Below, in pieces: positions 16,001 to 22,998 of a DNA stretch of 22,998 nt. The translations under genes and the position numbers were made by a program. The stretch covers positions 1 through 22,998 of the forward strand of contig NZ_JAFFPS010000013.1 of assembly GCF_016919165.1 (NCBI RefSeq), read 5' to 3'. Source of the stretch: Leptospira chreensis. GTDB taxonomy: Bacteria; Spirochaetota; Leptospiria; Leptospirales; Leptospiraceae. The first letter of the stretch is position 1; each line of letters opens with the position of its first letter. The notes beneath the pieces are model-generated. The model saw nothing but the letters and a program-made list of their open reading frames with translations. It did not search any database and had not been told where the DNA came from.

Positions 16001-17497
16001 ATGTCTGTAAAACAGGATATTTCCGGTACTTTAAGGAAAATCCAAAAAGAAATTCAACAACTTCCGAATATTACGGATCGTTTGAATTTCATTTTGGACA
16101 TGACTCTGACTTTGTTCGGAGCTTCTACCGGTAGTATTTCCATTATGGACCAGGAAGAAAAAGTCCTTACCATTGTTGCGGCTAAAGGTATGGATTGGGA
16201 AAAGAAAATTGCCGCCAAACTTCCGTTTAACTTGGGTGTTACGGGGCGGGCCGCCTCGACCAGAGAAATTATCTATGTTCCCGATGTCACTTTAGACAAA
16301 GACTATGTAAAACTAATTGAAACCGTTCGTTCGGAACTTGCAATCCCTCTTGTTACCAGAGATTCCACTATTGGTGTACTCAACCTAGAGTCGGATAAGG
16401 TAAATTTTTTCTCATCCGATATTATCAACCAAGCTACATTATTTGCATCTCAATTAACAATTGTTATTCTTGAAGAGCGAATTGCCAAAGAAGCCTTTGA
16501 AAAATCCAAAAGAGAAGAAGATCCTGTAGAGGAAATTCTTGGTTATGATCCTAGCATTCTTTTTTTAAAACATAGGATTAGACAAGTGGGTCCCTCGGAT
16601 ACATCGGTGATGATCATTGGGGAAGAAGGTTCGGGAAAAAAATTAATCGCAAAAGCCTTACATTATATCTCCCAAAGAAAAAACGGTCCCTTTCTCACCG
16701 TGGATTGTTCGGGGCTTAGTTATGAACTTTTGGAAGCCGAACTATTTGGTGTCCAAGGTGGAAAGATTTTTAATCCAGGAAAATTAGAACAGGCCAATGG
16801 TGGCTCTTTATACATTGAATCCATTGGGGATTTACCATCCAACTTACAGACTCGATTTTTCCAAACCTTACGAGATAAAACGATGCCGAATCCTTCTGCG
16901 AAAAAAAAGGACGAGGTTCTTAACATTCGAATTTTTACCGGAAGCAAACGGGATTTGTTGGAAGATATCCAGAAAGAAACTTTTTCTATGGATTTGTATT
17001 ATCGCCTAGCGGAAGTTCCATTGCGTATGCCGCCACTGCGTGAAAGAAGAGGGGACGTTCCTCTTCTTGCTCATCATTTTTTATATCAATACAACAAACA
17101 ATATGGAAGGAACAAAACGTTTTCGACAGATGCATTAAAGGCACTGACCGGAATGCCTTGGAGTGGAAATGTAAGGCAGCTCCAAAGTGTCATTCAGTAC
17201 GCAGTCCTTGTTCCTCCAGAAAATGTTTTGGAACCACACTCCTTTTTACAAGATGGGAAACGAGAAACCGAATCGAATGCCAAGGTCCAAAGTTTTGGCG
17301 TGGGGACAGAGATTCTATCTCCTTCGGAAAATCTTTCTCTCAATATTGCCATTGAAAGGTTGGAAGCCATTTGGATCAAAGAAGCCTTCCAAAGGGTCTC
17401 CACACAGGAAGAAGCCGCCAAACTTCTGGGGATTAGCCGTGGTTCTTTGCAGTATAAGATCAAAAATAACCAATTTCTGGACGGATTCAATACTTAA
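16001..17497 (+). CDS. GAF / AAA+ / Fis-type regulator, degenerate sigma-54 activator family
   Basis: Protein of 498 residues with the layout of a bacterial enhancer-binding protein: N-terminal GAF domain (about 23-158), AAA+ domain (about 178-402) and C-terminal Fis-type helix-turn-helix (about 450-490, EEAAKLLGISRGSLQYKI). Walker A is near-canonical (GEEGSGKK, 207-214). YYRL (Arg335), PPLRERR (344-350) and the sensor II GNVRQL (389-394) are kept. The region that normally holds ELFGHxxGAFTGA reads ELFGVQGGKIFNPGK (248-261), with GAFTGA lost. Walker B reads GSLYIESIG (268-276) instead of GTLFLDEIG, changing both acidic residues. It probably does not open sigma-54 promoters in the standard way and may repress or act on other polymerase forms. 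The GAF ligand is unknown. It starts 4 nt after prfB. Confidence 0.85.
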   Translation: MSVKQDISGTLRKIQKEIQQLPNITDRLNFILDMTLTLFGASTGSISIMDQEEKVLTIVAAKGMDWEKKIAAKLPFNLGVTGRAASTREIIYVPDVTLDKDYVKLIETVRSELAIPLVTRDSTIGVLNLESDKVNFFSSDIINQATLFASQLTIVILEERIAKEAFEKSKREEDPVEEILGYDPSILFLKHRIRQVGPSDTSVMIIGEEGSGKKLIAKALHYISQRKNGPFLTVDCSGLSYELLEAELFGVQGGKIFNPGKLEQANGGSLYIESIGDLPSNLQTRFFQTLRDKTMPNPSAKKKDEVLNIRIFTGSKRDLLEDIQKETFSMDLYYRLAEVPLRMPPLRERRGDVPLLAHHFLYQYNKQYGRNKTFSTDALKALTGMPWSGNVRQLQSVIQYAVLVPPENVLEPHSFLQDGKRETESNAKVQSFGVGTEILSPSENLSLNIAIERLEAIWIKEAFQRVSTQEEAAKLLGISRGSLQYKIKNNQFLDGFNT

Positions 17498-17559
17498 GTC
17501 CAAGAAAAGGATGCAGAGATCGCCCCTCTCGGTCGATAGTATTACAAAGGAGCTTTCAC

Positions 17560-18606
17560 GTGGCAGATAGTTATTACCGTACCATAAGTGGTAAACAATA
17601 TGATAATGAATTGTTAGAAATTGCTGAGAAAGCCACCAAACGTAGCAAAGCTCCTATTGGCAAAAATATTGCGAAGACCCTGTTTGATGCCATTAAAGAT
17701 GGTGGGGACTATACAGATGTGGAAAAACGCACTGTAAAATACATTCGAGATCAATTCAAATTTAGCCCTGAGGCAGATGAATACCTTCGTACGGAAATTC
17801 GTAAGTGGGCAGCAAAGATTTCTGTCCCGGCAGCAAAGAAAAAAACAACCAAGGGAACGACAAAAAAGGAATCCACTCCTAAACGCAGTTCCGCTCGTTC
17901 TGCCAAATCTTCCTTTGAAGGTTTTACTCCTTCTTATTTGGAATCTTATGATGGTGGTGACTCACATGACGACATCGCTCCCACACCGGAATACAATGAA
18001 TTAGTTGCCCTGAATAAATTTCAAATCACTCCGAAACAAAATCGAGTGGGGCGTATCATTCTACTTACGCTGATTCTAATATTCTTTATTGTTTTAATTG
18101 TTTTTGGAATTCGTAGTTGCAATCGAAGTTCCAAATCACAAGAAAACACAAATCAAAGTTCCAATGTTTCTTCGGAAGTGGGAACCAGGTCTTTGGAGCG
18201 AGTGGCCCTATCGGAAGGAAAAGCTTCTGATAAATTTGAATCGCAAAGCAGAGCCATTCGTTATATCAACGACCTTCAAATTCGTTTTATCAAACAGAGT
18301 ATGCAAACAGAAGATCTGGCAGCAGACAAAATTGCCACACTCGCAGAAGCTTTAAAATCTTATCCTGCCATTCGTATCCGCGTCAAAGGACATACTTGTT
18401 TTATTGGTGAGATGGATGAAAACAAAATCCTTTCAGATGAACGTGCTAAGTTTGTTTTTGATGAATTAGTGAAAAATGGTGTGAGTGCATCGCAGCTCGA
18501 CTATCGCGGATTTGGTGAAACGGCAGAAATTGAATCTAATTCTACAGAAGCCGGAAGAATTAAAAACAGACGTGTTGACTTCACTGTTTTATCCGTAACT
18601 GAATAG
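17560..18606 (+). CDS. Inner-membrane-anchored OmpA-family protein
   Basis: Protein of 348 residues. The start is GTG at 17560 with a clear AGGAG (17548-17552) seven bases upstream. Residues 1-88 form a helical, probably cytoplasmic domain of unknown function. A lysine/serine-rich linker follows (92-118), then a single transmembrane helix (165-184, IILLTLILIFFIVLIVFGI) and a periplasmic C-terminal OmpA peptidoglycan-binding domain (about 230-345). The domain shows IRIRVKGHT, ILSDERAKFVFDELVKNGV, LDYRGFGE and KNRRVDF. The aspartate of GHTD, which in OmpA contacts diaminopimelate, is Cys280, while the SxxRA arginine (Arg295) is kept. It may link the inner membrane or a cytoplasmic partner to the cell wall. 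Its stop is one base from that of the convergent gene. Confidence 0.85.
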   Translation: MADSYYRTISGKQYDNELLEIAEKATKRSKAPIGKNIAKTLFDAIKDGGDYTDVEKRTVKYIRDQFKFSPEADEYLRTEIRKWAAKISVPAAKKKTTKGTTKKESTPKRSSARSAKSSFEGFTPSYLESYDGGDSHDDIAPTPEYNELVALNKFQITPKQNRVGRIILLTLILIFFIVLIVFGIRSCNRSSKSQENTNQSSNVSSEVGTRSLERVALSEGKASDKFESQSRAIRYINDLQIRFIKQSMQTEDLAADKIATLAEALKSYPAIRIRVKGHTCFIGEMDENKILSDERAKFVFDELVKNGVSASQLDYRGFGETAEIESNSTEAGRIKNRRVDFTVLSVTE

Positions 18607-18607
18607 A

Positions 18608-20518
18608 TTATTGTAATCGGTATAAAGATTTTGTGAGCATTCGTTTGGTAGAACGAACGGATGCGTAAAGTCCTTCATATAAAAGTAACGACTTCTTTGC
18701 CACACCAAGCTGGATGTTTTCTTTTTCTTCCAAACTCAAGTTGTCATCATATCCTTCGGTGATGGTTAAAATCACTCTTTGGATTCCTAAACTCAAAATT
18801 TCATTCAAACCTTTTTTCCCAGAAACTTGTTCATCAATCGAATCCATTTGTTTGATATCTTCCGAAAAGGTATTGGGATTGATTTGGTTTCTTTGGATTT
18901 GGTTATAAATCCTTTGGGAAACAGAGAGACCACGTTTGACCGTGGTAACAAATTCTGACAAGGCTTCGGTTGTGGATTTAATTTCGGAAACCAATTGTTT
19001 TTCATCGAAATAAGGAGAGTCCATTTTTAGTTGGGAATGGATTTTGTTACGAACTGATTCTACTAAATTGGTTTGGTTTTTTACTTCACTTAATTCACTC
19101 GCAAATTCTTTTTCAAACTCCGAATGAGGGATTCCTTCTAGTTTGGCACCAAACTGAGTCAAGTTGGTCCAAGGATTTTCTTTGGCATGATCTTCAAACC
19201 ATTTTTTAAAGATCAACATTTTCTCATTGGTGATATAGGTTTCATCCAAATTGCCTGTGACTTTTTTTTGGGGTAAGGCAAAGAGTTGTTTGTAATTGTG
19301 TTTTTCGCGGCGAAACTTTCTGGATTCTAAATAGTTCAATCTTTCTTCGAGGACTGCCCCTTTGGAATGGGCAAGACCTTTGGTAAAACTCAGATCTTGT
19401 CCGACTAAAAATACAGACATAGCCCCCATAAGGGTAGCAAGGCTTGCTGTATTGGTAGAAACAGAACCACCGAAAGGAACAGAACCAATCTCCGATTCAC
19501 CCGTTCTTTCCAATAACCGAATGAGTGGGAAAGGGGAGGAGGTCACAAAACCTTTGTTTGGTCCTTTGTCTAAACGAAGGCTCAAGTAAGTCGAAGTCGG
19601 ATCAAAAACCAAAATGGCTTCTCCCGAATAATCTTCCAGATATTGGCTATTGAGTGCTTGCGGGTCGACAGAAAAAATCAAATCAGGTTCTACACCAAAG
19701 GAAGTGAGGATGGGAAGGGCCGTATCCACTGCTAGAAGTAAAAATTGGTTTCTATACTTTATGAGATTGGGTATGGATTCGGAAAGGCTTGGTCCAGCGC
19801 CCGCAACAACAATGGAGATCCCATTTGCGATTCCAAAAAGATCCGAGACCGGACGAAACTTGGACAACTCGGGAAGATTATAACAAATGTTTTTTGCCCA
19901 AATTTTTTCGAAACGGGTTAATGTGGCAAGGTTCACATCTTTTTTGTGAAACATCTGTTCGGCGGTATATTTCAATCTTTGGTATTCTGTTTCTTTCCAT
20001 TGCCAAGACCCACGGTGGGGAACAAAACTAATGGGATAGGTTCCTTTTCCCTTCACCGCTTCCGAGAGTTGGTCTTCCATTCCCTCACCAGTAATGAGGA
20101 TTAGTTTTCCATCTAACAAAGGTTTTGAAAAATCAAAGATTTTGAATGCTTCCTGAATGAAAAAAGGAAAGGGTTCCATCCAAATGACAGTGACTTTCTC
20201 TTTATCAATCAAAAAGGGGAGAATATACCCCAAACCGGCACCAAACAAAAGATAAATCCTTTCACTGCCATCATGGGGAAGTTCGGTGGCAAACCTTTCG
20301 GCTTCTTTTTTGGGATCAAACCGGCTGTGGATCCATACTCCATCTAATTCTAAAGTGGGATCCCCTGTTTTGGATTTTGTGAGTTCGTAAGAAATTTTGG
20401 ATTCTGTGTTTTGCGAATTCAAATCCATGGCACCAAATGAATTCACTGGATTCTGAACCGCTTCGGCCAATCGAGAAGGAAGGGCCGCTAGATTTTTTTC
20501 TAAGAGAGAGTCTTTCAC
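18608..20518 (-). CDS. DUF115 / MptE-like protein (motility-associated-factor glycosyltransferase type)
   Basis: Protein of 636 residues with the DUF115 (6-hydroxymethylpterin pyrophosphokinase MptE-like) core at about 215-400. ISIVVAGAGPSL (234-245), LLAVDTALPIL (261-271), DLIFSVDPQ (279-287) and VFLVGQDLSFTKG (369-381) are the conserved strands. Bacterial members are called Maf proteins and several modify flagellins with nonulosonic acids. Whether this one does so is not shown, and Leptospira flagella are periplasmic. The N-terminal part (YLLFGAGLGYILPFL, 89-103) and the helical C-terminus are also usual in this group. The start is a GTG that directly follows the TAA of the penicillin-binding protein gene, so translation is likely coupled. 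The 3' end meets the OmpA gene tail to tail. Confidence 0.82.
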   Translation of the reverse strand: MKDSLLEKNLAALPSRLAEAVQNPVNSFGAMDLNSQNTESKISYELTKSKTGDPTLELDGVWIHSRFDPKKEAERFATELPHDGSERIYLLFGAGLGYILPFLIDKEKVTVIWMEPFPFFIQEAFKIFDFSKPLLDGKLILITGEGMEDQLSEAVKGKGTYPISFVPHRGSWQWKETEYQRLKYTAEQMFHKKDVNLATLTRFEKIWAKNICYNLPELSKFRPVSDLFGIANGISIVVAGAGPSLSESIPNLIKYRNQFLLLAVDTALPILTSFGVEPDLIFSVDPQALNSQYLEDYSGEAILVFDPTSTYLSLRLDKGPNKGFVTSSPFPLIRLLERTGESEIGSVPFGGSVSTNTASLATLMGAMSVFLVGQDLSFTKGLAHSKGAVLEERLNYLESRKFRREKHNYKQLFALPQKKVTGNLDETYITNEKMLIFKKWFEDHAKENPWTNLTQFGAKLEGIPHSEFEKEFASELSEVKNQTNLVESVRNKIHSQLKMDSPYFDEKQLVSEIKSTTEALSEFVTTVKRGLSVSQRIYNQIQRNQINPNTFSEDIKQMDSIDEQVSGKKGLNEILSLGIQRVILTITEGYDDNLSLEEKENIQLGVAKKSLLLYEGLYASVRSTKRMLTKSLYRLQ

Positions 20519-22330
20519 TTAAGGTTCCAAAACAATTTTGATTGTGGCATTGGGGGAAAGAGAAGATCCGGCTTTCGGGTCTTGTGATTTGACAAACCCA
20601 GAGCCCTCTAATTTGTATTCTGCTTTGAGTTGTTTTAAAATTTGGATGGTTTCGGATGCAGTGAACCCAGTAAGGTCAGGCATCACCTTAGGATCCAGTT
20701 TGTAGATTTTATCTCTTTCCCCTTTCAATCGGTAAACCAGTGCCTTCTCACTTTTTTCGACAATAGGAATGATACTTTCTACCACCTCACGAAAGACAGG
20801 TGCTGCAATCCCACCTCCTGTATGCGCCTCTCCGCCCGGTTCATCAAATACAATGAGGCCCACATACTTAGGTTTTTCTGCGGGAAAAAATCCAAGAAAA
20901 CTAGCGGTAAACAATCCAGCTTGGTATCCCGCTCCCGCTTTTGCTTTTTGTGAGGTTCCGGTTTTCCCTGCGATAAAGTAGTTTTCTAAATAAGCCTTTT
21001 TTCCTGTTCCTTGGGATACGGCCTTACTCATAGCGTTTAAGGTTTTTTTTGCCGCACCTTCTTTGATACCGAGTAACTCATGTTTTATGGAAAATTCATG
21101 AACCAGTTCCCCATAAGAATTGGTAATTTGGGAAACCACAGATGGTTCAAATAAAATCCCACCGTTCACAACGGCTGCTGCTGCTGTGATGAGTTGGATC
21201 GGTGTCACAGAAACACCTTGTCCAATGGATAAAAAGTAAGGTGTACTTTTGTTCCATTTGTTTAGGGGAGGAAGATAACCTTTTGCTTCATGGATGGAAA
21301 AATTGGTTCGTTTTCCAAATTTAAATTTATCCATATAACTATAATAAGTTGCTTCATCAATTTTTTGTGCTGCTTTAATGATTCCTACGTTACAAGAGTA
21401 TTGTAAAATTTCATCCAAGTTGACATGGCCATGACTATCTGTGCAACGAATGGTGGTTTTTCCAATTTCAATGTATCCGGGACAATGGAACTTTTCCCCG
21501 GGAAGGATTTTTCCTTCATTCAGTAACATAAGAGCAATGAAAATCTTCATTGTGGATCCCGGTTCATAAACATGGCGGATGGACCAATTGGAATGAGATT
21601 CCAAAGGGAAATCTTGAAAATGATTGGGATCAAAATTGGGATAAGAGGCCATCGCCAAAATTTTTCCCGTTTCTGTATCCATAATCATACCGATTCCGCG
21701 TTTGGAAGCAGTTTGGATAAAGGCTTTCTGTAATGATTTTTCCAATCGGTATTGAATGATACTATCGATTGTTAGATGGACATTATTTCCTTTGCTAGAC
21801 TCAGCATCGGGAGTAGATAACAATTCCAAATTGAACAACATCTCGAGGCCAGAAAGGGCTTTGTCATCATCGTAACCGGTAAACCCAAGTAAACTTGCGC
21901 TCAAACTTCCTTGCGGATAAATTCGTTTGTATTCTTTTTCCACACGAACACCGGGAAGTGCCAATGCTTTGATTTTTTCTGCTTTGGTAAGTTCGATTTC
22001 TCTTTTTAACAAAAAATAATTTTGTTTTTCCCTTATGGTTTCAATGAGTTTGTTTGGTGTGATTCCAAGAATGGGACCGAGCTCTTGTGCTGTGAGTTCT
22101 GGATCATAAATATTTGTGGGATCAATCCCCACTGTTGCCGACTCACGAGAGATCGCAAGTTCAATCCCTCGTCTATCATAGATGGTTCCGCGTTGTACAT
22201 ACTTACTCGATTTTAGATTAATGATATTATCATTAAAATAAGTAAGATAAACAACACGAAAGAGTAGGATGACAAATAGCGAGAGTATAAATAGGATGAT
22301 ATACTTAAAACGTTGTTTGTATTCGGTCAT
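20519..22330 (-). CDS. Class B penicillin-binding protein (FtsI/SpoVD-like) with PASTA domain
   Basis: Peptidoglycan transpeptidase of 603 residues. A short cytoplasmic start and one transmembrane helix (about 9-30) are followed by the dimerisation domain (RGTIYDRRGIELA, 47-59). The transpeptidase domain has all three active-site motifs: STMK with nucleophile Ser259 (259-262), SCN (312-314) and KTGT (456-459). A single C-terminal PASTA domain (about 546-602, VMPDLTGFTASETI) may bind muropeptides or beta-lactams. It cross-links septal or side-wall peptidoglycan in the periplasm. No murE or mraY lies next to it, so I do not claim it as the divisome ftsI. It starts 2 nt after lepB and abuts the DUF115 gene. 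Confidence 0.93.
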   Translation of the reverse strand: MTEYKQRFKYIILFILSLFVILLFRVVYLTYFNDNIINLKSSKYVQRGTIYDRRGIELAISRESATVGIDPTNIYDPELTAQELGPILGITPNKLIETIREKQNYFLLKREIELTKAEKIKALALPGVRVEKEYKRIYPQGSLSASLLGFTGYDDDKALSGLEMLFNLELLSTPDAESSKGNNVHLTIDSIIQYRLEKSLQKAFIQTASKRGIGMIMDTETGKILAMASYPNFDPNHFQDFPLESHSNWSIRHVYEPGSTMKIFIALMLLNEGKILPGEKFHCPGYIEIGKTTIRCTDSHGHVNLDEILQYSCNVGIIKAAQKIDEATYYSYMDKFKFGKRTNFSIHEAKGYLPPLNKWNKSTPYFLSIGQGVSVTPIQLITAAAAVVNGGILFEPSVVSQITNSYGELVHEFSIKHELLGIKEGAAKKTLNAMSKAVSQGTGKKAYLENYFIAGKTGTSQKAKAGAGYQAGLFTASFLGFFPAEKPKYVGLIVFDEPGGEAHTGGGIAAPVFREVVESIIPIVEKSEKALVYRLKGERDKIYKLDPKVMPDLTGFTASETIQILKQLKAEYKLEGSGFVKSQDPKAGSSLSPNATIKIVLEP

Positions 22331-22332
22331 TG

Positions 22333-22938
22333 TTAAAAATAGAAGATCACTTTGCCTTTGATTTTTTCTACAGGTACAAGTCCAAACGAACGTGAGTCCG
22401 TTGAATACTGCCTGTTGTCACCAAGAAGAAGATAATAACCAGGAGGAATTCTCCCTTGTTTGTCCATAGCAAGGAAAGGGGAGTTATGACGGTTTAGAAA
22501 AATGGATGTGCTTGGTTCGCTTGTGTAAGTTCCTTTGGGAAGGTAGTTTTCTAACAACTCGGTGGAATCAATAAGAACACGTCCCGATTCAATGGAATAA
22601 AATTCACCAGGCAAACCTATCACTCGTTTGACGACAAGTTCATCCTCCTTACTCACAAAAAGGACTAAATCGAGTTTATTGATTTTTGGGTCTGTGTATA
22701 GAAGTTCGGTTCCGAAGAATTTGGCAGAGATGGCAAATCCCCCCTTCCAAACAAAAACAACCGATCCATGTTCCAAGGTCGGATACATGGAATTTCCCTG
22801 AATGGAATAGATTTGGAATAGAAAAATGCGGACAAATAGGAGGAAACAGAGAAAGAAAAAAATCAAAAGGCTGCGACGGGTGTATCGTTTGAATTTTGCC
22901 CATAGGCGGGAGACTTTAGTTTCTGTTTCCATATCCAT
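22333..22938 (-). CDS. lepB: Signal peptidase I
   Basis: Type I signal peptidase (S26) of 201 residues from the ATG at 22938; a TTG one codon earlier is possible but less likely. One N-terminal transmembrane helix (about 23-41) anchors the catalytic domain on the outer face of the inner membrane. Box B QGNSMYPTL holds the nucleophile Ser50, and VVKRVIGLPGE holds the general base Lys104. GYYLLLGDNRQYSTDSRSFG is the family's box E. It removes signal peptides from Sec-exported proteins, such as the secreted protein encoded at 8698-9273. It is the first visible gene of the lepB, PBP, DUF115 operon. The 60 bases to the right edge hold no clear promoter and end inside unknown upstream sequence. Confidence 0.94.
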   Translation of the reverse strand: MDMETETKVSRLWAKFKRYTRRSLLIFFFLCFLLFVRIFLFQIYSIQGNSMYPTLEHGSVVFVWKGGFAISAKFFGTELLYTDPKINKLDLVLFVSKEDELVVKRVIGLPGEFYSIESGRVLIDSTELLENYLPKGTYTSEPSTSIFLNRHNSPFLAMDKQGRIPPGYYLLLGDNRQYSTDSRSFGLVPVEKIKGKVIFYF

Positions 22939-22998
22939 CAAAAAACGATAAAAATCATTCGTGCATTTTTCCCCTTTCTCCAGAATGGAAAAGGAAGT

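Noticed and set aside
17187..17570. Plus-strand frame of 127 codons overlapping the end of the regulator
   Set aside because: It is the +1 shadow of the Fis-type DNA-binding region, which is clearly coding in the other frame.
1..22998. Search by eye for CRISPR arrays, insertion sequences, integrases, toxin-antitoxin pairs, prophage genes and restriction systems
   Set aside because: No spaced direct repeats, transposase motifs or mobile-element genes were seen; the gene content is chromosomal housekeeping.

Overview
The window looks like chromosomal core DNA of a spirochaete of the genus Leptospira. The base composition is AT-leaning (roughly 40% GC by eye). The encoded proteins have a Leptospira-like character: a stand-alone fungal-FAS-type acyltransferase, a DUF115/MptE-like protein, permissive lipoboxes, and an OmpA-domain protein with a cytoplasmic N-terminus. 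A saprophytic species such as the L. biflexa group is possible, but I cannot prove the species. Genes are densely packed on both strands. I see no insertion sequence, prophage, integrase, CRISPR array or rRNA.

Region by region. Positions 1-3816 (minus strand) form one compact cluster, transcribed leftwards: FabD-like acyltransferase, WYL regulator, ispE, tRNA-Gln(UUG), glmU (cut by the left edge). Gaps are 0-27 nt and the tRNA lies inside the run. Positions 3817-4104 are non-coding and rich in short inverted repeats. A small uncertain gene follows (4105-4311, minus). Then come a sodium:solute symporter (4427-6019, plus) and a small PilZ-like protein (6072-6410, plus). A shared hairpin separates these from a minus-strand pair: a flavin-containing monooxygenase whose 3' end overlaps an M23 peptidase lipoprotein gene. 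Positions 8665-9935 (minus) hold a 49-residue small gene, a terminator-like hairpin, a thioredoxin-like lipoprotein, a secreted cysteine-free protein, and a strong terminator.

Positions 10054-18606 (plus) form a long, probably polycistronic run: valS, purD, an unknown 279-residue protein, prfB, a GAF/AAA+/Fis regulator, and an inner-membrane-anchored OmpA-domain protein. Most junctions overlap or are only a few bases apart. This run meets a convergent minus-strand operon (22938 to 18608): signal peptidase I, a class B penicillin-binding protein with a PASTA domain, and a DUF115 protein.

Functional themes are housekeeping ones: UDP-GlcNAc and isoprenoid precursor supply, fatty acid synthesis, translation (valS, prfB, tRNA-Gln), purine synthesis, protein export and peptidoglycan synthesis. 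I did not find a clearly new multi-gene system. The most interesting items are: the AAA+ regulator that has lost its GAFTGA motif and Walker B acidic pair; the repeat-rich gap at 3935-4081; the terminator-like hairpin abutting the thioredoxin start codon; the tRNA embedded between two protein genes; and a nine-G run inside the ispE nucleotide-binding loop.
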